Shown: positions 1 through 8,276, counted from the stretch's first letter. The stretch is 64,000 bases of DNA from JBDOQU01 sp039839375 (GCF_039839375.1 NZ_JBDOQU010000002.1:248001-312000); one strand, 5' to 3'. Made by a program: numbers and translations. The notes: generated by a model not told the origin, from the sequence alone.

Positions 1-708
1 CAGGAATTGCTCGTCGTCCTCCAAAACCTCGGAGACGCGGCGCGTCCCCACGAAGTGTCCGAGTTCGTGCGCGGCGGAGTGAACGCGCCGCTCCAGGAGA
101 TGATTGGCGTTCAGGAGGATGCAGGCGCCGACGGCGTCGTCATAGGTGAATAAGCCGGCGACCTTCGACTTCGAGGACAGTCGTCGCTGATACAGGCGGA
201 TGCCGAGATCGAGCTCGATGATGGAGAAAATGTCGCCGACCGGACCGGCACCAAGCCCAAGCCAGTCGCGCAGCTCTTGTGCCTGCTTCTCGGCAAGTTC
301 GACAATGTCGCCCTGGTTAATCCCTTTCTCCGGCGGGTAGTGCCGCCGCCGCTCGATGCCGAGAACGTTTTCGAGTTCCACCTCCGCCTTCACCAGATCA
401 TTCAGCAGATCGACGGCTTCGAGCGTGTGGTCATCCTCCGTCTCACGCATCTTGCGGAATCGGGGCACCAGATCAGTATGAACCGCTTCCCGACGCAGAA
501 GGCCGTTGACGGAAACACCATAGTGCCGGGCAAGAAGCTGCAACTCCTGAATACGGACGCGCCGCGTGCCCTTTTCGATGGACACAAGGGTCGGACGCGA
601 CATGCCAATAACCTCGGCCGCCTCATCTTGACGGATGTCCGCGTTTTCCCTTGCCAGCCGCAGGCGCCGACCGATTTCCTGTGCGCTCAGCTCATTCAGA
701 TCGGCCAT
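1..708 (-). CDS. XRE-family HTH protein with ImmA/IrrE metalloprotease motif, cut by the window edge
   Basis: From an ATG at 708-706 the minus strand gives 236 open codons running off the window, so the C-terminus is missing. Residues about 11-65 are a Cro/CI-type helix-turn-helix (AAEVIGMSRPTLVSIEKG at 30-47). The C-terminal part carries HELGH at residues 214-218 (positions 55-69), the zinc-protease signature of ImmA/IrrE. The usual downstream third ligand would lie outside. The start overlaps the 3' end of the QueC-like gene by 17 bp, so the two are probably translationally coupled. In known families, HTH-protease fusions or pairs act as regulators that cleave a repressor after a signal (ImmA-ImmR, IrrE-DdrO). 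Here it could control the operon or sense infection. Fold assignment is strong; role is inference. Confidence 0.9.
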   Translation of the reverse strand, partial: MADLNELSAQEIGRRLRLARENADIRQDEAAEVIGMSRPTLVSIEKGTRRVRIQELQLLARHYGVSVNGLLRREAVHTDLVPRFRKMRETEDDHTLEAVDLLNDLVKAEVELENVLGIERRRHYPPEKGINQGDIVELAEKQAQELRDWLGLGAGPVGDIFSIIELDLGIRLYQRRLSSKSKVAGLFTYDDAVGACILLNANHLLERRVHSAAHELGHFVGTRRVSEVLEDDEQFL

Positions 709-2083
709 GGCGCTCTCCCTTCGTCCAGCTTCTCAGGAAGCTTTGTTCGCCTTGGGCCGCCATGAAGGCGCGCCATTCCTTTGCGTGGGTCAGCAACATA
801 TTCCTGAGGTTCTTCAAGACATCGTCCTGCGGCTCCCCCGTCGCGCGCGCGATTTCGAAGACATGAACCTTTAAATCCGCATCGGGGAGGTCGGCCATGT
901 CAGCGAGCTGCTGGAGGTGCCGAACCCCGACGCTGCCGTATTCCGCCATCGTGCGGCTCAGACGGACTTTCTTCCTGCCGGGAAGGGCATCCCGAAAGGC
1001 CGGAACGGTGAGATCGGCGATGACGTAGGTGTGTTCCGGCTCTTCTATTCCGGCGGCATGCATGCTCATCCGGCGAAGGAGACATGCGGCGCAGAGCCCA
1101 CACTGCCGCAACTTGCCGTCCATTTTCGCGTTCCAGCGCTGCTGCCAGCACGAGCGGGTCTCAAACAGTTCATCGACCGCCTTGTTCGTGGTGCGCCGAA
1201 AGGCCGAAATCGTCTCGCCCTTTGTATTCCACAGGCGCGGTTGGTCGTAGCGAACTTCATGCCCGAGCACCGCCTTGATGAACCGCTCCATCTTGCGGAA
1301 GTACGTCGGATGATTGCGGTAGTCGGCATAGACGTTGTGCAGAGGCAGCAGGACCGGGCCGAGCGCACCTTGACCGCTTTCGGGGACGACGACCCTGGTC
1401 AACCCCGTCAGATGCGCGGCGATGGCCGTCACGGCGGCGAATTTGAAGCCGCGCGAACGTACGCTGCTTTCTCGCGATGACGGAACGTCAACCCGAAACG
1501 GGATCTGGTCGAAAGGCTCATCGCCTGCTTTCAAGGTATGGCGGTGTTTGGTCACGCGCACACATACAGCGTCGGTTCCGTTCCCGGACACCTTAGACAC
1601 ACAGCGGGAGTCCAACCCATCACTATAGGCGATCACGAAGCTCCGCTCCGTGCCGAATGGAAGCGACCGCTGCCGTGCCCCCAAAACGCCTTGGCCCTGC
1701 CATGGAACGAAGGTGAGTTGCCAATCGTCACCCGTGAGATGTCGCAGCGCCGCACGAAGGCTGCCTTGCACCTCGGGTCGTTGCCACGTCGCAACCTCGA
1801 CGACGGGCACGGTGATGTTAAAATCGCGCGCCCACCGACTGATCCGTCTTGCGGTTCGGCGGTCGGCATATTCAATAGCAGCGCTGACCACTAGAAGGTC
1901 GTGGTGGATCGGCTTCCATCCTTCGTAGTCGTAAGTGTCAAGGACATCAGGATCGAAGACGATTTCCTTGCCGATTTCGGCGACGGCCGCCGAACCGGAA
2001 TGAACCCGCTGGTGCCTCTGGCCTGTCTCGACAACGCGCAGCGTCAGACCATAACGCTCGGGACTGGTCACATGAGCATTCAC
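692..2083 (-). CDS. QueC-like PP-loop ATPase of the QatC/Cap9 defence type
   Basis: 463 aa from a GTG start at 2083. The ATP-pyrophosphatase PP-loop is present as SDGLDS at residues 154-159. A QueC-type zinc site is intact (Cys312, then CGLCAAC at 328-334, followed by LLRR). The enzyme core is therefore likely functional. It differs from housekeeping QueC (about 230 aa) by roughly 140 N-terminal residues and a helical C-terminal region of about 115 residues. That long architecture matches QueC-like proteins of Qat (QatC) and type IV CBASS (Cap9). No queuosine-pathway gene is in the window. It overlaps the upstream gene by 4 bp (GTGA) and the downstream protease gene by 17 bp. The chemistry may be ATP-dependent modification of a protein or nucleic acid with a deazaguanine; this is inference. 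A divergent nucleotide-modifying enzyme is the main alternative. Confidence 0.8.
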   Translation of the reverse strand: MNAHVTSPERYGLTLRVVETGQRHQRVHSGSAAVAEIGKEIVFDPDVLDTYDYEGWKPIHHDLLVVSAAIEYADRRTARRISRWARDFNITVPVVEVATWQRPEVQGSLRAALRHLTGDDWQLTFVPWQGQGVLGARQRSLPFGTERSFVIAYSDGLDSRCVSKVSGNGTDAVCVRVTKHRHTLKAGDEPFDQIPFRVDVPSSRESSVRSRGFKFAAVTAIAAHLTGLTRVVVPESGQGALGPVLLPLHNVYADYRNHPTYFRKMERFIKAVLGHEVRYDQPRLWNTKGETISAFRRTTNKAVDELFETRSCWQQRWNAKMDGKLRQCGLCAACLLRRMSMHAAGIEEPEHTYVIADLTVPAFRDALPGRKKVRLSRTMAEYGSVGVRHLQQLADMADLPDADLKVHVFEIARATGEPQDDVLKNLRNMLLTHAKEWRAFMAAQGEQSFLRSWTKGERHGRSE

Positions 2084-2658
2084 AAGCGGACCATCCCTTC
2101 ATCGACGCCGTCGCTTCTGCCCAAGTCCTTCTCGAAGGCGTCCTTCTTGCCCGCCAACAGAGCATCACGGACTTTCGCGCTCTCCACTGCGTCGAAGGCG
2201 GAATCGATCTTTTCCCGCGCCCGATCCGCCGCGCTGCGGGTTATCTCGCCCGCTTCCTGCGCGCGGATACACTCTTCCTGAAAGCGGTTTCTAGCTTCAC
2301 CGATCTGAGTGTCGATGGCGGCGTCAAGTGCTGGCGCGATCGCGTTGCCGAGGGGCGGGTCGTTGGCAGTCCGATACAGAAGCTCTTTCTGAAGCGCGTC
2401 GAGAAAGGGGGTCTTCTCGCAACGGACGAAAATGGCCTCGACGGACCCAAGCGGATCTAGGTCCAGCTGATCTGAGTCAAGATGTGCGTCGAGCTCTTGA
2501 AGCGCCTTCGCGTGTTCCTTGGTGACGAGATGGCGGGCGAGTGAAGCCGAAGCCAATGCGCCGCATTCCGCGGACGATGCCGCGTCATTCTGCACTGCCT
2601 CGGCAAGCCGTTTCCAACAGCTCCCGAGCCTTAGATTCCTAAACGGACCATCGGTCAT
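2080..2658 (-). CDS. Unrecognised 192-aa first gene of the QueC-like operon
   Basis: I do not recognise this family. It starts at ATG 2658 with a GGAG ribosome-binding site 8 bp upstream and ends in a TGA that overlaps the GTG of the QueC-like gene. It has no signal peptide or membrane segment. Residues about 10-60 and 90-185 are alanine-rich and predicted helical, the second half with charged heptad-like stretches. Its position as first gene, overlapping a QueC-like enzyme, is where the partner or substrate of such an enzyme would be expected (QatB is the partner of QatC), but no similarity to QatB is evident to me. Residue 2 is Thr, so an exposed N-terminal glycine is not obvious. Coding is supported by codon use, ribosome-binding site and overlap. 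Confidence 0.8.
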   Translation of the reverse strand: MTDGPFRNLRLGSCWKRLAEAVQNDAASSAECGALASASLARHLVTKEHAKALQELDAHLDSDQLDLDPLGSVEAIFVRCEKTPFLDALQKELLYRTANDPPLGNAIAPALDAAIDTQIGEARNRFQEECIRAQEAGEITRSAADRAREKIDSAFDAVESAKVRDALLAGKKDAFEKDLGRSDGVDEGMVRL

Positions 2659-2685
2659 AGAGGGATCTCCATGTCAGGTGCATGG

Positions 2686-2730
2686 ATCATATATCTGACA
2701 AAATTCAAATTTCAATAGAAATTTCTGACA
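2686..2730 (-). promoter_or_regulatory. Promoter with palindromic operator for the QueC-like operon
   Basis: On the minus strand, TTGAAA (2715-2710) and TATGAT (2691-2686) are separated by 18 bp, a good sigma-70 promoter 27 bp before the first start codon. A perfect inverted repeat AAATTTC-TATT-GAAATTT (2724-2707) overlaps the -35 box. The heptamer TGTCAGA occurs at 2730-2724 and again at 2700-2694, exactly 30 bp apart, flanking the palindrome. The segment is strikingly AT-rich against the surroundings. A site for the HTH protein encoded in the same operon is a natural guess. Confidence 0.6.
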
Positions 2731-3061
2731 TTGATGTTGCTGGGAAGAACGGGGTGCGGCCTAGAAAGCGGACACGAAGCTATCGTTGAGTCGTCGGACG
2801 TCGAGAGACCGGTTTCGGGCCATCCTCAGACCTTCGCACCAGGCGATACAATGTCTGTCTTCGAGTTGCGTATACAACAGCGGACAGTCTGCTCCCGACC
2901 TCAGCACAGTTAGCGGCGGGTACAGTAGAAGGCTGGCTCGGCAGGCAACGTCGGACTTTAGCGTGAAAACGGCGGTGATCGGCGGTTCACTATGCCAGTT
3001 GGTGGCGATCCGGTAATCGGCGGCAATATCGGACTATGGATGGCAATCGACGGCGCAAAAT
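2731..3061. other. Gene-free island border, decayed sequence
   Basis: No convincing gene is visible between the operon promoter and the tRNA. Positions 2950-3053 contain related short units (GATCGGCGG at 2977, AATCGGCGG at 3015, AATCGACGG at 3045; TCGGACTTTAGCG at 2951, TCGGACTATGG at 3029). This looks like a decayed multi-repeat end of an insertion sequence, possibly of the IS21 type. No transposase or integrase remnant was recognised. The assignment to a mobile-element relic is tentative. Confidence 0.4.
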
Positions 3062-3151
3062 TGGCGGAGAGGGGGGGATTCGAACCCCCGATGCCCTTGC
3101 GAGCATGCCGCATTTCGAGTGCGGTGCTTTCAACCACTCAGCCACCTCTCC
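3062..3151 (-). tRNA. tRNA-Ser(CGA)
   Basis: The minus strand folds as a 90-nt class II tRNA: acceptor GGAGAGG (3151-3145) pairs with CCTCTCC (3072-3066), discriminator G at 3065, and CCA encoded at 3064-3062. The anticodon loop CTCGAAA sits between CCGCA and TGCGG, giving anticodon CGA (serine, UCG codons). A long variable arm and the TTCGAAT T-loop fit tRNA-Ser. Its 3' end points toward the accessory genes. Confidence 0.97.
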
Positions 3152-3521
3152 GCGGCGCTATAACAGGGCGCTGTCTGGAGCGCCCGGTCGAAAAGCGGCG
3201 GGACATTAGCCCAAGCCCCCCTTCCCCGCAAGCGTTGCCTCCGCTCGGCCTTCGCCGAACCTCTTGGGGTCGTCCGGAAACGCGCCAACCCCTTCATCGA
3301 CAGGCGTTTTCGCGTTTTGGCAGTTGCGAAGACGGGCCCGTTGCGGCAACATCGCCGCCAAAGCGTCATCAGAGCGCGACAGAGAACAAAAAGAGCATAC
3401 AGGGAGCTCGTTTTCAGAATGCCGATCGACATGCTCCCGGCGTCCAGCGCCGGGAAAGGGGAAGCTTTCCCCGAACAGCGCCCCTACCCCGCCTGACGCG
3501 GCGTTCACCGGCGGAGCGGCA
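3152..3521. other. Gene-free region between tRNA-Ser and livG
   Basis: It holds the tRNA promoter side (TATAGC on the minus strand at 3162-3157, close to the mature 5' end) and the leader of the liv operon. Two adjacent hairpins, CCCGGCG/CGCCGGG near 3436-3455 and GGGGAA/TTCCCC near 3459-3473, lie 50-85 bp before livG and could be leader structures. No coding sequence is supported. Confidence 0.5.
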
Positions 3522-4277
3522 ATGTCGCAAGACATCATCCTGGAGACCCAGGGCCTGACGAAGGAGTTCAAGGGCTTCGTCGCGGTCAACAATGTCGATC
3601 TGCGCGTCCGGCGCGGATCGATCCATGCGCTGATCGGCCCCAACGGCGCGGGCAAGACCACCGTCTTCAACCTGCTGACCAAGTTCCACGCGCCCTCGCG
3701 CGGCCGGATCGTCCATGACGGCGAGGACATCACGGGCATGAAGCCGGCCGATATCGCGCGGCGCGGCGTGGTGCGGTCCTTCCAGATCTCCGCCGTCTTC
3801 CCGCATCTCACCGTGCTGGAGAATGTGCGGGTGGCGCTGCAGCGCAAGCTGGGCACCGCCTTCCATTTCTGGAAGTCCGAGCGCAGCCTGAACGTGCTGG
3901 ACGATCGCGCGCGGGAGCTGATCGAGGCGGTCAACCTCAGCGAATACGAGACGACGCCCGTGGTCGAGCTGGCCTATGGCCGCAAGCGGGCGCTGGAGAT
4001 CGCGACCACCATGGCGCTGGAGCCGGAGATGATGCTGCTGGACGAGCCCATGGCCGGGATGGGCCATGAGGATGTCGGCCGGACGGCGGCGCTGATCTCC
4101 AGGGTCGCGGCGGGGCGCACCGTCCTGATGGTGGAGCACAACCTCTCCGTCGTCGCCGATCTGTGCGACACGATCACCGTGCTCCAGCGCGGCGAGATCC
4201 TGGCCGAAGGACCTTACGAGGAGGTCTCCCGCGATCCGAGGGTGCGGGAAGCCTATATGGGCAGCGGCCATGACTGA
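3522..4277 (+). CDS. livG: Branched-chain amino acid ABC transporter ATP-binding protein LivG
   Basis: 251-aa cytoplasmic ATPase of a HAAT-family importer. The Walker A GPNGAGKT is at residues 39-46. The YGRKRALEIA stretch takes the place of the ABC signature, as is usual in LivG, and Walker B is MMLLDEP. ATG 3522 was chosen because GGAG lies 7 bp upstream and the family motif begins directly after; the frame is open further upstream. It overlaps livF by 8 bp and starts a five-gene cluster of two ATPases, a binding protein and two permeases. The substrate may be branched-chain amino acids, urea or another amide; the sequence does not decide. Confidence 0.96.
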   Translation: MSQDIILETQGLTKEFKGFVAVNNVDLRVRRGSIHALIGPNGAGKTTVFNLLTKFHAPSRGRIVHDGEDITGMKPADIARRGVVRSFQISAVFPHLTVLENVRVALQRKLGTAFHFWKSERSLNVLDDRARELIEAVNLSEYETTPVVELAYGRKRALEIATTMALEPEMMLLDEPMAGMGHEDVGRTAALISRVAAGRTVLMVEHNLSVVADLCDTITVLQRGEILAEGPYEEVSRDPRVREAYMGSGHD

Positions 4278-5034
4278 GGGGCCCATGAGTGAGAATGGGG
4301 CGACCGAACCCGTCTCCCGCATGAATGGCGATTCCGGCACGCTGCTGGAGGTTCGCGGCCTTCACGCCTTCTACGGCGAATCCCACGTGCTGCACGGCGT
4401 CGACCTGGACGTGCGGGAGGGCGAGGTCGTCACGCTTCTGGGCCGCAACGGCGCGGGCAAGACGACGACGCTGCGCGCCATCATGGGCATCCTCGGCCAG
4501 CGCAAGGGGTCGGTCCTGCTGGAGGGGCGGGAACTGATCGACCTGCCGTCGAACCGGATCGCGCGGCTGGGCATCGGCTACGTGCCGGAGGAGCGCGGCA
4601 TCTTCGCCAGCCTGAACGTCACCGAAAACCTGCTGCTGCCGCCCGAGATCGCTTCCGGCGGCCTGTCGATCGAGCGCATCCACGCCTTGTTCCCGAACCT
4701 GAAAGAGCGCGCGCGCAGCCAGGGCACGCGCCTTTCCGGCGGAGAACAGCAGATGCTGGCGATCGCCCGCATCCTGCGCACCGGCGCCCGGTTCCTGCTG
4801 CTCGACGAGCCGACCGAGGGCCTGGCCCCGGTGATCATCGAGCAGATCGGGCGTGTGGTGCGGGACCTCAAGGAAGAGGGCTTCACCATCCTGCTCGTGG
4901 AGCAGAATTTCCGTTTCGCGTCCACCATCGCCGACAGGCACTACGTGATGGAGGACGGTCACATGGTCGATATGATCCCGAACGCGGACCTCGACGCCAA
5001 CATGTCGAAGCTGCACGACTATCTCGGGGTCTGA
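4270..5034 (+). CDS. livF: Branched-chain amino acid ABC transporter ATP-binding protein LivF
   Basis: 254 aa if ATG 4270 is used, with Walker A GRNGAGKT at residues 58-65, signature LSGGEQQM and Walker B FLLLDEPTEGLAP. The 20-residue N-terminal extension is longer than usual; ATG 4285 has a better ribosome-binding site (GAGGGG) and ATG 4321 gives the typical length, so the true start may be downstream. It is the second ATPase of the Liv importer and is coupled to livG by overlap. Confidence 0.95.
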   Translation: MTEGPMSENGATEPVSRMNGDSGTLLEVRGLHAFYGESHVLHGVDLDVREGEVVTLLGRNGAGKTTTLRAIMGILGQRKGSVLLEGRELIDLPSNRIARLGIGYVPEERGIFASLNVTENLLLPPEIASGGLSIERIHALFPNLKERARSQGTRLSGGEQQMLAIARILRTGARFLLLDEPTEGLAPVIIEQIGRVVRDLKEEGFTILLVEQNFRFASTIADRHYVMEDGHMVDMIPNADLDANMSKLHDYLGV

Positions 5035-5076
5035 CGGCGCAAAACGACAAGCATGTCACTGGGAGGAACTAGAGAA

Positions 5077-6282
5077 ATGATGTCACGTCTTCTGACCGGC
5101 GCCGCCGTGATGGCGCTGACCGTCACCGCCGCGGGCATGGCCCACGCGCAGATGTCCGCGGATGTCATCAAGATCGGCGTCCTGAACGACCGGTCCGGCG
5201 TCTATGCCGACCTGTCGGGCGAAGGCTCCGTCGTCGCCGCCCGCATGGCGGCGGAGGAGTTCGGCAACGAGATCAACGGCACGCCGATCGAGATCATCTC
5301 CGCCGACCACCAGAACAAGCCGGATGTCGGCTCCAACATCGCCCGCCAGTGGATCGATACGGAGAATGTGGACGTCATCGCCGACGTGCCGACCTCCTCC
5401 GTCGCGCTCGCGGTGCAGGAGATCACGCGGGAGAAGGAGCGCATCTTCCTCATCTCCGGCGCGGCGTCGTCGGCGCTCAGCGGGGAGGCCTGCTCGCCCT
5501 ACGGCTTCCACTGGACCTACGACACCCGCGCGCTGGGCGTCGGCACCGCCACCCAGGTGGTGGAGAATGGCGGCGACACCTGGTTCTTCCTGACCGCCGA
5601 CTACGCCTTCGGCCACGCGCTTGAAGCCGACGCGACGGAAGTCATCGAATCCCTCGGCGGCGAGGTGATCGGCGGCGTCCGGCATCCGCTTGGCACGTCG
5701 GACTTCTCCTCCTTCCTGCTCCAGGCGCAGGGATCGGGCGCTGAGGTCATCGGCCTCGCCAACGCCGGTGGCGACACGGTCAACGCGGTGAAGCAGGCGA
5801 ACGAGTTCGGCATCGTCCAGGCCGGGCAGACGCTGGCCTCGCTGCTGGTCTTCGTCACCGACGTCCACGCCATGGGACTGGAACTAGCCCAGGGGCTGAC
5901 CCTGACGGAATCCTTCTACTGGGACATGAACGACGACACCCGGGCCTGGTCGGAGGAATTCCAGGAGATCCATGGCGCCATGCCGACCATGGTCCATGCC
6001 GGCGTCTATTCCTCCGTCCGCCACTATCTCCGCGCGGTCGAAGCCGCCGGAACGGACGACACCGCCACCGTGGCCGAACAGATGCGGGCCATGCCGATCG
6101 ACGATTTCTTCGCCCCTGGCGTGGAAATCCAGGCGAACAACCGCGTGCCGGTCGACATGCATGTCTTCCAGGTCAAGTCGCCCGACGAGTCCGAGGGTGA
6201 GTGGGACTACTACAACCTGATCGGCACCGTCCCCGGCGACGTCGCCTACGCGTCGGCCGAGGAAAGCGGCTGCAGCTTCTGA
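5077..6282 (+). CDS. Periplasmic branched-chain amino acid-type binding protein
   Basis: 401-aa type I periplasmic binding protein (Peripla_BP_6 / LivJ-like). The signal peptide MMSRLLTGAAVMALTVTAA is cleaved after AHA at about residue 24. The mature protein begins with the usual IKIGVLNDRSG motif. ATG 5077 was preferred over upstream ATG 5053 because GGGAGGA at 5061-5067 is correctly spaced for it. It delivers substrate to the LivHM permease. Ligand-pocket residues were not traced, so the substrate is open; such proteins also bind amides or aromatic compounds. Confidence 0.93.
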   Translation: MMSRLLTGAAVMALTVTAAGMAHAQMSADVIKIGVLNDRSGVYADLSGEGSVVAARMAAEEFGNEINGTPIEIISADHQNKPDVGSNIARQWIDTENVDVIADVPTSSVALAVQEITREKERIFLISGAASSALSGEACSPYGFHWTYDTRALGVGTATQVVENGGDTWFFLTADYAFGHALEADATEVIESLGGEVIGGVRHPLGTSDFSSFLLQAQGSGAEVIGLANAGGDTVNAVKQANEFGIVQAGQTLASLLVFVTDVHAMGLELAQGLTLTESFYWDMNDDTRAWSEEFQEIHGAMPTMVHAGVYSSVRHYLRAVEAAGTDDTATVAEQMRAMPIDDFFAPGVEIQANNRVPVDMHVFQVKSPDESEGEWDYYNLIGTVPGDVAYASAEESGCSF

Positions 6283-6354
6283 TCATGATCCCCGCGCTCT
6301 TCCCCGGAAGGAGGGGCGCAGGGAAATTCCTGCTCAAGACCGGGAACGACGCCG

Positions 6355-7242
6355 ATGTTTGAACTGCTGGGCATACCCCCGCAGGTGCTGTTCGGGCAGT
6401 TGCTTCTGGGGCTCATCAACGGCTCGTTCTACGCCGTGCTGAGCCTCGGCCTCGCCGTCATCTTCGGCATGCTGAACGTCATCAACTTCGCCCACGGCGC
6501 GCAGTACATGCTGGGCGCGTTCGTGGCGTGGATGCTGCTTCAGTTCCTGGGCATAAACTACTGGTTCGCGCTGATCCTGGCGCCGATCCTGGTCGGGCTG
6601 TTCGGCATCGTGCTGGAAAAGACGATGCTGTCCCGGCTCTACAAGCTGGATCATCTCTACGGGCTGCTCCTGACCTTCGGGCTGGCGCTCATCATCGAGG
6701 GGCTGTTCCGCCATTTCTACGGCGTGTCCGGACAGCCCTACGCGATCCCGGATCTGCTGTCGGGCGGCCGGAACCTGGGCTTCATGTTCCTGCCGAACTA
6801 TCGCGGCTGGGTGGTCGTGGTGTCGCTCGTGGTGTGCTTCTCCACCTGGTACGCGATCGAGCGGACGAAGCTCGGCTCCTATCTCCGCGCGGCGACGGAG
6901 AACCCGGCCCTGGTCCAGGCGTTCGGCATCAACGTGCCGCGCATGATCACGCTGACCTACGGTTTCGGCGTGGCGCTGGCCGGGCTGGCCGGCGTACTGG
7001 CGGCGCCGATCTATCAGGTCAACCCGCAGATGGGCTCCAACCTCATCATCGTCGTGTTCGCCGTGGTGGTCATCGGCGGCATGGGCTCCATCCTGGGCGC
7101 GATCGTGACCGGTTTCGGACTGGGCATCCTGGAGGGGCTGACCAAGGTCTTCTATCCGGAGGCGTCCAACGTCGTGATCTTCGTGGTGATGGCGATCGTG
7201 CTGCTGATCAAGCCCGCCGGCCTCTTCGGTCGGGAGCATTGA
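6355..7242 (+). CDS. livH: Branched-chain amino acid ABC permease LivH
   Basis: 295-aa inner-membrane permease with about eight hydrophobic segments and the family signature FGMLNVINFAHG near residues 37-48. It follows the binding-protein gene after 72 bp and ends 1 bp before livM. It pairs with LivM to form the channel of the importer. Confidence 0.96.
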   Translation: MFELLGIPPQVLFGQLLLGLINGSFYAVLSLGLAVIFGMLNVINFAHGAQYMLGAFVAWMLLQFLGINYWFALILAPILVGLFGIVLEKTMLSRLYKLDHLYGLLLTFGLALIIEGLFRHFYGVSGQPYAIPDLLSGGRNLGFMFLPNYRGWVVVVSLVVCFSTWYAIERTKLGSYLRAATENPALVQAFGINVPRMITLTYGFGVALAGLAGVLAAPIYQVNPQMGSNLIIVVFAVVVIGGMGSILGAIVTGFGLGILEGLTKVFYPEASNVVIFVVMAIVLLIKPAGLFGREH

Positions 7243-7243
7243 G

Positions 7244-8215
7244 ATGACCACCGGAACCTCCTCCCTCACTGCCCCGGCGGGCGGCGCGTCCGCGCGGACG
7301 GCATGGATCGTCATGGCGATCTTCGTCGCGCTGGGGCTGGTCGCGCCCTTCGTGCTCTACCCCGTCTTCCTGATGAAGCTGCTGTGCTTCGCGCTCTTCG
7401 CCTGCGCCTTCAATTTGCTGATCGGCTATGTCGGGCTCTTGTCCTTCGGCCATGCCGCCTTCTTCGGCGGGGCCGCCTATGTCAGCGCCCATGCGATGAC
7501 CGCCTGGAACACCGATCCTGTGATCGGCATCCTGCTCGGCACGGCGGCGGCGGCCTTCCTCGGCCTCGTCTTCGGCTTCCTCGCCATCCGGCGGCAGGGC
7601 ATCTATTTCGCGATGGTCACGCTGGCCCTGGCCCAGATGGTCTATTTCATCTCGCTCCAGGCGCCCTTCACCGGCGGGGAGGACGGCATCCAGGCGGTGC
7701 CGCGCGGCATGCTGCTGGGGCTGATCGACCTCGAACAGCCGCTCAACATGTATTATTTCGTGCTGGCGATCTTCCTGCTGGGCTTCGGCGCGATCTACCG
7801 CATCATCCATTCGCCCTTCGGGCAGGTGCTGAAGGCGATCCGGGAGAACGAGCCTCGCGCCGTCTCGCTGGGCTACAAGGTCGAACGGTTCAAGCTGGCG
7901 GCCTTCGTCATGTCGGCGACGCTGGCGGGCCTGGCCGGCGGCACCAAGTCGCTGGTCTTCCAGCTCGCTTCGCTGACGGACGTGCAGTGGCAGATGTCGG
8001 GCGAGGTCGTGCTGATGACGCTCTTGGGCGGCATGGGCACCATCTTCGGCCCGGTCGTCGGCGCCTTCCTGGTGGTCAGCCTGCAGAACTACCTGGCCGG
8101 CAGCGGGCTGCCGGTCACGGTCGTCACGGGGGCCATCTTCGTTCTCTGCGTGCTGGTCTTCCGGCGCGGGATCGTGGGAGAACTCCTCCATCTCCTCGAC
8201 CGCCGCAAGGATTGA
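7244..8215 (+). CDS. livM: Branched-chain amino acid ABC permease LivM
   Basis: 323-aa second permease subunit, with the LivM hallmark GYVGLLSFGHAAFFGGAAY near residues 61-79 and the EAA-like loop ENEPRAVSLGYKV near 202-214. It is the last gene of the liv cluster. A strong promoter for rplU follows 21 bp after its stop, so rplU is probably transcribed separately. Confidence 0.96.
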   Translation: MTTGTSSLTAPAGGASARTAWIVMAIFVALGLVAPFVLYPVFLMKLLCFALFACAFNLLIGYVGLLSFGHAAFFGGAAYVSAHAMTAWNTDPVIGILLGTAAAAFLGLVFGFLAIRRQGIYFAMVTLALAQMVYFISLQAPFTGGEDGIQAVPRGMLLGLIDLEQPLNMYYFVLAIFLLGFGAIYRIIHSPFGQVLKAIRENEPRAVSLGYKVERFKLAAFVMSATLAGLAGGTKSLVFQLASLTDVQWQMSGEVVLMTLLGGMGTIFGPVVGAFLVVSLQNYLAGSGLPVTVVTGAIFVLCVLVFRRGIVGELLHLLDRRKD

Positions 8216-8236
8216 CGCCGGACCCTCATGAAATCG

Positions 8237-8264
8237 TTGACAGCCAACCCGCCGCGAGTATAGT
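8237..8264 (+). promoter_or_regulatory. Near-consensus sigma-70 promoter of rplU-rpmA
   Basis: TTGACA at 8237-8242 and TATAGT at 8259-8264 with a 16-bp spacer. This is the best promoter match in the window. Transcription would start near 8271, about 60 bp before rplU. Confidence 0.75.
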
Positions 8265-8276
8265 CCCGGCCTTGCA

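Noticed and set aside
692..2083. Housekeeping queC for queuosine synthesis
   Set aside because: Twice the normal length, in an accessory operon with a protease-HTH gene and no queD, queE or queF nearby.
1..2658. A complete Qat or type IV CBASS system
   Set aside because: No QatA ATPase, QatD nuclease, CD-NTase or TGT-like gene is visible; missing parts might lie beyond the edge, but cannot be claimed.
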